A DNA stretch of 11,413 bases from Gammaproteobacteria bacterium (GTDB lineage: Bacteria; Pseudomonadota; Gammaproteobacteria; Arenicellales; Poriferihabitantaceae): positions 1 through 11,413 of the forward strand of contig JAIBDK010000042.1 of the NCBI GenBank assembly GCA_024679435.1, given 5' to 3'. The notes below the pieces were generated by a model. The model did no database searches and was not told the DNA's origin. It saw nothing but the letters and a program-made list of their open reading frames with translations. The number at the start of each line of letters is the position of its first letter. The first letter of the stretch is position 1. Made by a program: the position numbers and the translations under genes. Below are positions 1 through 6,666 of the stretch, in pieces.

Positions 1-594
1 GTCGCCCTGCAACTCATCGGCATGAAACCTGGCTCTGAGCTTGTTTCAAGTTTTTTCATCATGGAACATGAATTGCAACATCAGGCTTTTCAGGGAACGG
101 CGTTGTACGCAGACTGCGCCCTGGTCATAGATCCTGACGCCGATCAACTCGCCAATATAGCAATCGACACCGCTGATAGCGCCCGAGCACTGGTTAAAAT
201 GGAACCGGTGGTGGCTTTGTTATCCTTTTCCACGGCTGGCAGTGCCAGCCATGCCCATGTAAACAAGGTTAAAATGGCAGGAGAATTAATTTCGCACAAA
301 CGCCCAGATATCTCCCTAATGACAGAAGTCCAGTTTGACGCTGCGATAGTGCCCGATATTTTGAAACAAAAAGCGCCGAACATTAAAACTGCAGCACCCG
401 CCAATACGTTTATCTTTCCCGACTTACAATCTGGCAATATTGGCTACAAAATAGCGCAGCGTATCGGTGGCGTAAAAGCCATCGGCCCAATACTGCAGGG
501 TTTAAAACAACCTGTTAACGATCTCTCCCGCGGATGTATCGTAGACGACATTGTTCAACTCGTAGCGGTAACATCGGTACAATCCAACCCATAA
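1..594 (+). CDS. pta: Phosphate acetyltransferase, C-terminal part (5' end outside window)
   Basis: Pta interconverts acetyl phosphate plus CoA with acetyl-CoA plus phosphate in the cytoplasm. The reading frame is open from base 1, and the Met at base 22 lies inside the conserved segment IGMKPGSELVSSFF, so it is not the start; the visible 197 residues are the C-terminal part of a PTA_PTB domain. Recognisable family segments are LSFSTAGSA, EVQFDAAIVPD, the run NIGYKIAQRIGG, and the closing stretch GPILQGLKQPVNDLSRG. The last of these matches stand-alone Pta better than the Pta-like tail of malic enzyme MaeB, although a longer multidomain protein cannot be excluded without the missing 5' end. 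The stop codon lies 19 bases before dgcA, so co-transcription is likely. Its partner there may be acetyl-CoA-consuming DgcN. Alternatively it may be the tail of an unrelated upstream operon, since pta often sits beside xsc in sulfonate degradation. Confidence 0.9.
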   Translation, partial: VALQLIGMKPGSELVSSFFIMEHELQHQAFQGTALYADCALVIDPDADQLANIAIDTADSARALVKMEPVVALLSFSTAGSASHAHVNKVKMAGELISHKRPDISLMTEVQFDAAIVPDILKQKAPNIKTAAPANTFIFPDLQSGNIGYKIAQRIGGVKAIGPILQGLKQPVNDLSRGCIVDDIVQLVAVTSVQSNP

Positions 595-613
595 ATAAAC
601 AACAGGAACAATC

Positions 614-1657
614 ATGAATGCACAATTTCAGGCAATCTACCTGAAGAAACGTTTTCCGCTGGCCATTAGCCGCGGAGTGCACTGGGGATCGGAGAATCTC
701 TTCGTTTCTATTAGCAAAAATGGCATAACCGGCTGGGGAGAAATGTCTCCCGGAAAAACCGAAGGTGCTGACAGCGCGGAAGCCGCACAAACAATCCTGG
801 AGACTTTTCTTAAACAAGATATCGATCATCTTTCCATTCATCAGGTTTACGACCTTGCTGTCCAACAGCAAATACCCGCCTGCGCCCTCGCAGGCCTTGA
901 CATTGCTTTGTGGGACTGGCTCGGTAAAAAGGCAGGATTACCGCTCTATCAGTTGCTGGGGATCAGCAAGCCCACGGTACCGACTTCGGTAACCATCGGG
1001 ATCAATCCGCCCGAAGTAGTAAGGGAACGGGTTCCGTTACTGATGGAAGGTACCGGCGTCAAGTCTCTAAAAATTAAACTGGGCTCTCCTGACGGCATTG
1101 AAGCAGACAAGGAAATGTATCAGCAGGTTGCTGACAGCACGGCTAAATACGAGGTGAATTTAAGGGTGGATGCCAACGGCGGCTGGAGTCCGGACGATGC
1201 AATTCATATGATGAAGTGGATTTCAGATCGAAACGCCGACTATATTGAACAGCCTTTGAAAGAAGGGCAGGAATCGGAACTTCCCCGGTTATTTAAAAAC
1301 CGCCCGCTTCCCATTTACGTTGATGAGTCATGTCGATCTTCATCAGATATTCCGGGCTTCGCAGAATGTGTCGATGGCGTTAATCTGAAACTGATGAAAT
1401 GTGGAGGGATCACAGAAGCGCTTCGAATAATCGCCGTTGCCCGGGCGTTCAACCTAAAAACTATGATCGGTTGTATGGGAGAATCATCCATGTCTATTTC
1501 AGCAGCTGCAGCGATAACGGGCCTGCTCGATCACGTTGATCTGGACTCTCATCTCAATCTCGATCCTGACCCATGCGCCGGAGCACAGCTGGTGAATGGC
1601 ATCATGATGCCAAACGACCTGCCCGGTCATGGCGCAGCTATCAAATCCTCTAACTGA
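614..1657 (+). CDS. dgcA: Enolase-superfamily epimerase: N-acetyl-D-glutamate racemase / dipeptide epimerase
   Basis: This 347-residue protein belongs to the muconate-lactonizing/dipeptide-epimerase branch of the enolase superfamily. It has an N-terminal capping domain (about 1-120) followed by a TIM barrel. The catalytic set is complete: the KxK pair K153 and K155, metal ligands D186 (VDANGG), E212 (IEQP) and D237 (VDES), and the opposing lysine in VNLKLMKCGG (K259). Such enzymes exchange the alpha proton of an amino-acid unit by a two-base mechanism. The gene beside it is a DUF1611 protein; in marine bacteria that pair is DgcA/DgcN, where DgcA racemises N-acetyl-D-glutamate to N-acetyl-L-glutamate. 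That specific role is inferred from the pairing. The DxD motif of dipeptide epimerases is also present (D309, D311), so L-Ala-D/L-Glu epimerase is the main alternative. An AGGA about eight bases upstream supports the ATG at 614. Length is normal for the family. Confidence 0.88.
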   Translation: MNAQFQAIYLKKRFPLAISRGVHWGSENLFVSISKNGITGWGEMSPGKTEGADSAEAAQTILETFLKQDIDHLSIHQVYDLAVQQQIPACALAGLDIALWDWLGKKAGLPLYQLLGISKPTVPTSVTIGINPPEVVRERVPLLMEGTGVKSLKIKLGSPDGIEADKEMYQQVADSTAKYEVNLRVDANGGWSPDDAIHMMKWISDRNADYIEQPLKEGQESELPRLFKNRPLPIYVDESCRSSSDIPGFAECVDGVNLKLMKCGGITEALRIIAVARAFNLKTMIGCMGESSMSISAAAAITGLLDHVDLDSHLNLDPDPCAGAQLVNGIMMPNDLPGHGAAIKSSN

Positions 1658-1684
1658 CGCCCAAAATATGGATTACCTGTTCTC

Positions 1685-2722
1685 ATGCTAAAACCAGATC
1701 AAAAACTAGCCATTTATATGGAAGATAATCTCAATTCCGACTACGGGAAAATGGGATTTGGCGTCATGCGCTTCAGTCAGAATGACATCGTCTGCGTCAT
1801 TGATTCCGTCCATGCCGGCAAGACCGTAGACGAAGTCGGTGACTTGCCCTTTCCAATCCCAGTGGTGGCATCCGTGGACGAAGCAGCAGAAAAAGGGGCG
1901 GAAGTTCTGGTTCTGGGAACAGCACCTTCAGGTGGTCGAGTTCCCGACGACTGGCACCCGCCCCTGCAGAGGGCAATCGAATGCGGGATGAGCCTGGTGA
2001 ATGGACTACATGACAGCCTCAATGACCTGTTCGGTAAAAATCTATCGGAAGGCCAATGGATCTGGGATGTCAGACAACCGGCGTTCACTCCGGCAATAGC
2101 CCAGGCCAGAGCTGCCGAACTTAATAACAAACGAGTTCTGCTGGTCGGTACTGACATGGCTATAGGGAAGATGACTGCCGGCCTCGAAATCTACAAATGG
2201 ATTCGAGACAATAACCCCGCCATCAAAACCAGTTTTGTGGCCACCGGACAAATCGGCATTACGGTTACCGGAAAAGGCATTCCTCTTGATGCTTTTAAAG
2301 TAGACCACGCCTGCGGTGCTGTAGAAACCGTCGTCATGGAGTCAGCTGATTCAGATATTATATTTATTGAAGGTCAAGGATCATTACTACATCCCGGAAG
2401 TTCGGCGACCCTGTCGCTGATGCGAGGATCTTGTGCGACTGACCTGATCATGTGCCATCGCGCGGGCATGACCTACTTACGCAAACCCGAGCACGTTAAA
2501 ATCCCTCCTATCAAAGAATTCATTCAACTCAATGAAGATCTGGCTTCGGTGTGCGGATCCCTGACCAGAGCCAGAACTCTGGGAATCGCACTAAACACTA
2601 GCATGCTTGAGGTGCAGGCTGCCAAAGCGGAAATATCGCGCATGGAAGATGAAACCGGACTACCTGTCGAAGACGTCGTTCGATTTGGCGCCGGTAAACT
2701 TGCGCAAAAGTTAACTGATTAG
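1685..2722 (+). CDS. dgcN: DUF1611 family protein, probable D-glutamate N-acetyltransferase DgcN
   Basis: This 345-residue protein has the DUF1611 architecture: an N-terminal Rossmann-like domain (about 1-140, with VLVLGTAPSGG near 75-84) and a P-loop-like C-terminal domain from about 150. The loop is G155-T-D-M-A-I-G-K-M-T164, reminiscent of the BioD-type GTDxxxGKT motif, followed by FVATGQIG (184-191) and IEGQGSLLHP (228-237). The characterised homologue DgcN of marine Pseudoalteromonas acetylates D-glutamate with acetyl-CoA, and its partner DgcA then racemises the product. The gene follows dgcA by 27 bases in the same frame. No good Shine-Dalgarno sequence precedes the ATG at 1685, and the stop codon just upstream leaves no earlier in-frame ATG, so translation may depend on coupling to dgcA. 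The family call is firm; the acetyltransferase function is by homology and pairing. Many databases still list such proteins as 'DUF1611 domain-containing' or as an NAD-dependent epimerase/dehydratase. Confidence 0.87.
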   Translation: MLKPDQKLAIYMEDNLNSDYGKMGFGVMRFSQNDIVCVIDSVHAGKTVDEVGDLPFPIPVVASVDEAAEKGAEVLVLGTAPSGGRVPDDWHPPLQRAIECGMSLVNGLHDSLNDLFGKNLSEGQWIWDVRQPAFTPAIAQARAAELNNKRVLLVGTDMAIGKMTAGLEIYKWIRDNNPAIKTSFVATGQIGITVTGKGIPLDAFKVDHACGAVETVVMESADSDIIFIEGQGSLLHPGSSATLSLMRGSCATDLIMCHRAGMTYLRKPEHVKIPPIKEFIQLNEDLASVCGSLTRARTLGIALNTSMLEVQAAKAEISRMEDETGLPVEDVVRFGAGKLAQKLTD

Positions 2723-2744
2723 CTTTCGTTCATCAACGTTCTAA

Positions 2745-2790
2745 TCTTCTGGGCACATGGCATAGAAACTTAAGAAAATGCGCCAGAAGA
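2745..2790 (+). repeat. 8-bp perfect inverted repeat downstream of dgcN
   Basis: TCTTCTGG at 2745-2752 is matched by CCAGAAGA at 2783-2790, with a 30-base spacer. It starts 22 bases after the dgcN stop. The wide spacer and the lack of a following T-run argue against a classical intrinsic terminator. It could be an operator, a transcript-stabilising 3' hairpin, or chance. Confidence 0.3.
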
Positions 2791-2819
2791 CTCAGTAAAT
2801 CTCACAAACGGAAAGGCGA

Positions 2820-2848
2820 TTGTGTTTGGAATGCGGGCAACTTAAAAT
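2820..2848 (+). promoter_or_regulatory. Candidate sigma-70 promoter for the dioxygenase group
   Basis: A TTGTGT hexamer (2820-2825; three of six consensus positions) is followed after exactly 17 bases by TAAAAT (2843-2848; five of six). Transcription would begin near 2855, about 20 bases before the ATG at 2876. An AGG at 2862-2864 is the only Shine-Dalgarno-like element in the leader. The promoter lies in the largest intergenic gap of the window (153 bp), which suggests that the dioxygenase group is transcribed separately from pta-dgcA-dgcN. Prediction by eye only. Confidence 0.4.
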
Positions 2849-2875
2849 GTCACAAAAAATCAGGCGCCGCTGTAA

Positions 2876-3895
2876 ATGCTGTCTTCGAAGTCTATTGCTA
2901 TTCTCGATCTAAGCCCTTTGATAGAATGGGACTGGCTAGCGGGTCAACAATCACAATTTGCATCGGAAACCGACAGTATAAAAACACTGGCCAGACAATT
3001 TTATGAGGCCTATAGCACAGCAGGCTTCGGTTACATCGTCAACCATGGAATTGATCAAAAGCTTATCGATAATGTTTTCTCGACATCTAAGGCTTTTCAC
3101 GATTTGCCAGCGTCAGCGAAACTTGAACTATCACTGAACCAGAATCATCGCGGCTATATTCCGATCAATACGTCAACAGATGTTAACTCTAAATTAGCGG
3201 TGGTTACACGCCCCAATCAGTCCGAGAGCTTTATCATGCTGCGCGATGATCACGATGATTCTGCCGAAGTTTTGTCCGGACAGTATCTTGCTGGCAAAAA
3301 TATCTGGCCCGATCTACCGAATTTCAGGCAAATACTTACTCGATACAATGCTGAAATGGAGAATCTGGCCAGAAAGCTTGTTCATATAGCCGCTCTTTCA
3401 TTGGAAGAAGACCCCAATTCACTGTTAACGAGATTTAATCCCGCCACCACCTGGTTGCGGTTGTTACGTTATCCCCGCGCATCGCCCCAGCGCCCAGACG
3501 ATCTATACGGTTCTGCACCTCACACTGATTTTGGCTGCCTGACTATCCTGGCGCAGGATAATGTCGGTGGACTCCAAGTTAAAAATCCGCTAACTGATAA
3601 CTGGGTAAACGTGCCGACAATACCAGGCTCCTTTGTTGTGAATGTTGGCGATATGCTACATAGATGGAGTAATGGACTTTTGAAATCGACGCCGCACAAG
3701 GTTCTTAATCCCACGGGCAAAGAGCGCTATTCCTGTCCGTTTTTCTATGACCCCCATGTCAGCACCGAAATCAAACCGTTACCTAACTGCGTAGATAAGG
3801 TCGGCAAACCCCTGTTTGAGCCGATTAACTTTGGTGAATTTCTTAAATCGGAGTTAGAAGCCAGCTATGATCAACACAAATTGACGACCCATTAA
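2876..3895 (+). CDS. Isopenicillin-N-synthase-like 2OG-Fe(II) oxygenase
   Basis: This is a cytoplasmic non-heme iron dioxygenase of 339 residues, the usual length for the isopenicillin N synthase/plant-type 2-oxoglutarate oxygenase family. The N-terminal DIOX_N region (about 7-120) contains the typical GFGYIVNHGI segment. The C-terminal double-stranded beta-helix carries the full iron triad: H216 and D218 in PHTDFGCLTIL and H274 in STPHKV. R284 and S286 (RYS) form the RxS motif that binds the 2-oxoglutarate carboxylate, so the enzyme should be active and 2-oxoglutarate-dependent. Bacterial relatives hydroxylate or desaturate varied small molecules, and substrate cannot be read from sequence. 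It is the first gene after a 153-bp gap, with the GST gene 46 bases downstream and a nucleoside-type transporter next. That context would suit a ring- or nucleoside-derived substrate, as in thymine-7-hydroxylase-like enzymes, but this is only inference. The start is the first ATG of the frame and has only a weak ribosome-binding site. Confidence 0.9.
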   Translation: MLSSKSIAILDLSPLIEWDWLAGQQSQFASETDSIKTLARQFYEAYSTAGFGYIVNHGIDQKLIDNVFSTSKAFHDLPASAKLELSLNQNHRGYIPINTSTDVNSKLAVVTRPNQSESFIMLRDDHDDSAEVLSGQYLAGKNIWPDLPNFRQILTRYNAEMENLARKLVHIAALSLEEDPNSLLTRFNPATTWLRLLRYPRASPQRPDDLYGSAPHTDFGCLTILAQDNVGGLQVKNPLTDNWVNVPTIPGSFVVNVGDMLHRWSNGLLKSTPHKVLNPTGKERYSCPFFYDPHVSTEIKPLPNCVDKVGKPLFEPINFGEFLKSELEASYDQHKLTTH

Positions 3896-3941
3896 TGCCC
3901 CCGAGCTCTAATTTCGAACCTCAATTGTCCAGATAAAACTC

Positions 3942-4628
3942 ATGCCAGTTCCCACAATTTACTGGATCAGCGGAAGTGCCCCAGCGTGGCGGGTTTTGCT
4001 CGGTCTCGAATTCAAGAATGTGAAATATCAATCTCATATTCTTCAAACATCAAAAAAAGAACAGAAGGAAGACTGGTTTCTTTCAATCAACCCGCGAGGA
4101 CAAATTCCGGTATTAAAAGATGGCGAGACCGTGGTTACCGAATCCCAGGCAATATTGCGTTATCTGGAAATGAAATTTCCGGAGCCCGCTCTATTTGGTT
4201 CCAGCCCCCGGGAATCCGCCGCTATAGAGCAATCAATCCAGGAAATTCTGGGCTATTGCGACCCGGCGCTTTCCGCATTTATACAACCGGTTTTCAGGAA
4301 TCAAATAGACCAGCATCGCACCGATCTGCCTGATATCGGCAAAACCATCAAATCAGAACTGACGTCAATTGAAAACAAAATCGGTAACACATCGACACCC
4401 TGGATAGCCGGAGAGTTTACTGCAGCGGATATTATGCTGATACCGACAATACAACGATTACTCAGAGCCATTAAAAAAGAACCCGAAGTTGCAGTTGAAA
4501 TCAATCTCGGTGATTTTGACAGTCGATATCCTGGGCTGGGGACCTGGAATTCTACTGTCGAAAGCCTGCCTATGTTTGAAAACACTTATCCACCGCATTG
4601 GAGAGAAGCCGATCTGGCGGATTGCTAG
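3942..4628 (+). CDS. Glutathione S-transferase family protein
   Basis: This 228-residue cytosolic protein has the two-domain GST layout. The thioredoxin-like N-terminal domain (about 4-80) contains a serine-rich candidate glutathione-activating region (S10, S12), the invariant cis-proline P56 in GQIPVL, and the ES pair E67-S68 in VVTESQAILRYL that contacts the gamma-glutamyl part of glutathione. The all-helical C-terminal domain (about 90-225) has the family N-capping box T160-A-A-D163. GSTs conjugate, isomerise or reductively dehalogenate electrophiles. Substrate is unknown. It follows the dioxygenase by 46 bases, and its stop codon is two bases before the start of the CNT transporter, so it is very probably co-transcribed and translationally coupled with that gene. 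This suggests a role in the same catabolic unit rather than general stress defence. No clear Shine-Dalgarno sequence precedes the ATG. Confidence 0.9.
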   Translation: MPVPTIYWISGSAPAWRVLLGLEFKNVKYQSHILQTSKKEQKEDWFLSINPRGQIPVLKDGETVVTESQAILRYLEMKFPEPALFGSSPRESAAIEQSIQEILGYCDPALSAFIQPVFRNQIDQHRTDLPDIGKTIKSELTSIENKIGNTSTPWIAGEFTAADIMLIPTIQRLLRAIKKEPEVAVEINLGDFDSRYPGLGTWNSTVESLPMFENTYPPHWREADLADC

Positions 4629-4630
4629 TC

Positions 4631-5881
4631 ATGATACTTCAAAGTCTGTTCGGATTTCTGGTATTCATCGGCATCGCATGGCTTGCCAGTGAGAACCGAC
4701 GCCGGATCCACTGGAAACTGATTGCCATTGGAGTAGCGATCCAGTTAAGTCTGGGCTTGCTGTTCTTCAGGATTCCATTATTCCAGACGGCGATGTCCAA
4801 GCTCAATGGCATCGTACTTGCCCTGGAACAATCGACCCGAGCAGGAACCAGTATGGTGTTCGGTTATCTTGGCGGCAGCGCCCTGCCCTTTGCAGAATCT
4901 TTTCCGGGCGCATCTTTCATACTGGCTTTCAATGCACTGCCGATTATTCTTGTGATAAGCGCCCTGTCATCGTTATTTTTTTACTGGAGAGTATTGCCGG
5001 CTATCATCCGGGCTTTTTCCTTTATCCTTGAAAAAACCTTAAAAATTGGCGGCGCCGAAGGGCTTGGACTGGCAGCCAATATTTTTGTCGGCATGGTGGA
5101 AGCACCGTTGTTGATTCGACCCTACATTCAAAAGCTGACCCGGAGCGAACTATTCAGTATATTAAGCTGCGGAATGGCAACCGTAGCGGGCACTGTTATC
5201 GTGCTATACGCCAGTATTCTTTCCAGCGTAGCGCCTGATGCACTGGGGCATGTTCTGATCGCATCTGTCATCAGCATACCGGCGGCATACGTTATCTCAA
5301 AAATCATTGTTCCGGAAACCAACACAATCACAAAAGCCTGTTTAGTGCGAGATCCGGGGATAAAGAGTGCATTTCAAGCGATTACTGAAGGCACTATTCA
5401 GGGAGTGAAACTTCTGGTTAACATAACCGCTATGCTGATTGTTATGGTTGCACTGGTTGAGTTAATAAACATTGCTCTTTCCGCTTTACCCGAAATTAAC
5501 GGCCGGACGTTCACTCTTCAGGGGATTCTTGGCATTATTTTTTCCCCGTTAGCGTGGCTCATCGGCATCCCCTGGGAAGAAGCTCACACCGCGGGATCTC
5601 TGCTGGGAACAAAAACTGTGATCAATGAGCTTGTCGCCTATCTTGCTCTGGTAAATTTACCCGAAGGCGCTCTCAATCATACCAGTACAAGCGTGTTGAT
5701 ATATGCGATGTGCGGATTCGCCAACCCGGGCAGTCTTGGAATCATGATCGGGGGGTTGACTGCTATCGCACCGGATCGCAAACAGGAAGTAATAGAACTC
5801 AGTGTGAAATCCATGTTGTCAGGTACCCTTGCCGCTCTAATGACGGGTTCCGTTGCCAGCATGTTTTTATCCGTCGGCTAA
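4631..5881 (+). CDS. Concentrative nucleoside transporter (CNT/NupC family) with variant binding motif
   Basis: This is an inner-membrane symporter of 416 residues. The hydrophobic profile, with re-entrant hairpins HP1 and HP2, matches the CNT family, which imports nucleosides with sodium or protons. The ATG at 4631 is preferred to an upstream in-frame TTG at 4598: it gives the usual MILQSLFGFLV-type N-terminus and sits two bases after the GST stop, preceded by GGCGG. Compared with the crystallised Vibrio CNT, the ribose-binding residues are kept (E333 in INELVAY; N365 and S368 in FANPGS). The HP1 motif that contacts the base is G154-M-V-E157 instead of the expected G-Q-T-E, and the TM7 motif reads FANPGS rather than FANFSS. 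These changes suggest a substrate other than a plain nucleoside. Coupling to the GST and proximity to the dioxygenase and dehalogenase point to uptake of their substrate. Comparison to the Vibrio protein is from memory. Confidence 0.92.
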   Translation: MILQSLFGFLVFIGIAWLASENRRRIHWKLIAIGVAIQLSLGLLFFRIPLFQTAMSKLNGIVLALEQSTRAGTSMVFGYLGGSALPFAESFPGASFILAFNALPIILVISALSSLFFYWRVLPAIIRAFSFILEKTLKIGGAEGLGLAANIFVGMVEAPLLIRPYIQKLTRSELFSILSCGMATVAGTVIVLYASILSSVAPDALGHVLIASVISIPAAYVISKIIVPETNTITKACLVRDPGIKSAFQAITEGTIQGVKLLVNITAMLIVMVALVELINIALSALPEINGRTFTLQGILGIIFSPLAWLIGIPWEEAHTAGSLLGTKTVINELVAYLALVNLPEGALNHTSTSVLIYAMCGFANPGSLGIMIGGLTAIAPDRKQEVIELSVKSMLSGTLAALMTGSVASMFLSVG

Positions 5882-5937
5882 GTCGAAAAACAACTAGCCA
5901 GGCTACGTATTCTCTAAAAAGGCTTAGAAATTCAACA

Positions 5938-6642
5938 ATGAAAAAAGATATTCAGGTTTTAGCATTTGATGTGTTTGGCACCGTGGTTGACTGGTATGGA
6001 TCAGTCAGACAAGAGATTGAAAGCATGAGTCTTAACGTCGACTCCGATAAATTCACCCTTGGTTGGCGAGACGGCTACGCACCGGCCATGAAACGGGTTT
6101 CCTCTGGGGAGCTTGGCTGGACATTGTTAGACGACTTACATCGCATCATTCTGGAAGACCTGCTGAAACAGTTCAACATTAGCGGTTTAAGCGAAAGACA
6201 AATTTCTCACCTAAACAAAATCTGGCATCGTCTCAACCCCTGGCCCGATTCTGTAGAAGGTTTAACTCGACTGAAATCGAAATATATTATCTGCACCCTT
6301 TCAAACGGCAATCTCGGTTTGCTGAGCAACATGGCCAAACGTGCCGGATTACCCTGGGATTGTATTTTATGTGCTGAAGTTTTTAGAAAATACAAACCCG
6401 ACCCTGACACCTATCTTGGGGTTGCCAAAGTCTTCGATGTTAGTCCCGAAAACGTTATGCTGGTCGCTTCCCATCAGATTGATCTCAAATCGGCGCGGCA
6501 ATGTGGTCTGCATACCGCCTTCATCGAAAGGCCGATGGAATTCGGCCCGAACAGGCTAAACGATGTCTCTCCAAATTCAGCTAACACCTTTCACGCCAAG
6601 AGCTTTGTCGATCTAGCGGATCAGCTGAATTGCCCAGACTAA
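5938..6642 (+). CDS. Haloacid dehalogenase type II-like HAD hydrolase
   Basis: This 234-residue cytosolic HAD-superfamily protein resembles L-2-haloacid dehalogenases, which hydrolyse 2-haloacids to 2-hydroxyacids through an aspartyl ester. Motif I is FDVFGT, with nucleophile D11 and F13. Phosphatases have a second Asp at that position, so dehalogenase chemistry is favoured. The other expected residues are present: R44 (WR, candidate carboxylate/halide arginine), S122-N123 (LSNG), K153 and Y159 in KYKPDPDTY, and D182 in VASHQID. The usual Asn two residues after the first Ser of that last motif is H179, a substitution I recall from uncharacterised family members. The ATG at 5938 is chosen because it places D11 at the standard distance from the N-terminus; earlier in-frame codons lie inside the transporter gene. 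The gene follows the transporter by 56 bases and ends this strand's block. Substrate, even whether it is halogenated, is not proven. Confidence 0.88.
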   Translation: MKKDIQVLAFDVFGTVVDWYGSVRQEIESMSLNVDSDKFTLGWRDGYAPAMKRVSSGELGWTLLDDLHRIILEDLLKQFNISGLSERQISHLNKIWHRLNPWPDSVEGLTRLKSKYIICTLSNGNLGLLSNMAKRAGLPWDCILCAEVFRKYKPDPDTYLGVAKVFDVSPENVMLVASHQIDLKSARQCGLHTAFIERPMEFGPNRLNDVSPNSANTFHAKSFVDLADQLNCPD

Positions 6643-6666
6643 GTAATACAAGTTATCTTTTGAAAA

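Noticed and set aside
22..24. Met codon at base 22 as the start of pta
   Set aside because: The frame is open to base 1, and this Met lies inside the conserved GMKPG segment of the Pta domain, so the gene starts upstream of the window.
2847..2912. Short plus-strand ORF starting at ATG 2847 (21 codons) with an arginine/cysteine-rich MSQKIRRRCKCC start
   Set aside because: It overlaps the -10 candidate and the dioxygenase start, has no ribosome-binding site and ends inside the next gene. Most likely chance.
4598..4630. Upstream TTG as the start of the CNT transporter
   Set aside because: The extra 11 residues (MERSRSGGLLV) overlap the GST gene and do not resemble CNT N-termini. The ATG at 4631, two bases after the GST stop, fits better.
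5893..5928. Small inverted repeats TAGCC-A-GGCTA and TCTAA/TTAGA between the transporter and dehalogenase genes
   Set aside because: A one-base loop and AT-rich five-bp arms would not form stable hairpins, and no T-run follows.
5710..5937. N-terminal extension of the dehalogenase frame into the transporter gene
   Set aside because: The extension is an out-of-frame shadow of the CNT C-terminus. The HAD motif I spacing requires the start at 5938.
6643..6666. Search for a terminator in the 24-bp convergent gap
   Set aside because: No stem with a T-run on either strand could be found. Termination is probably Rho-dependent or within the opposing genes.
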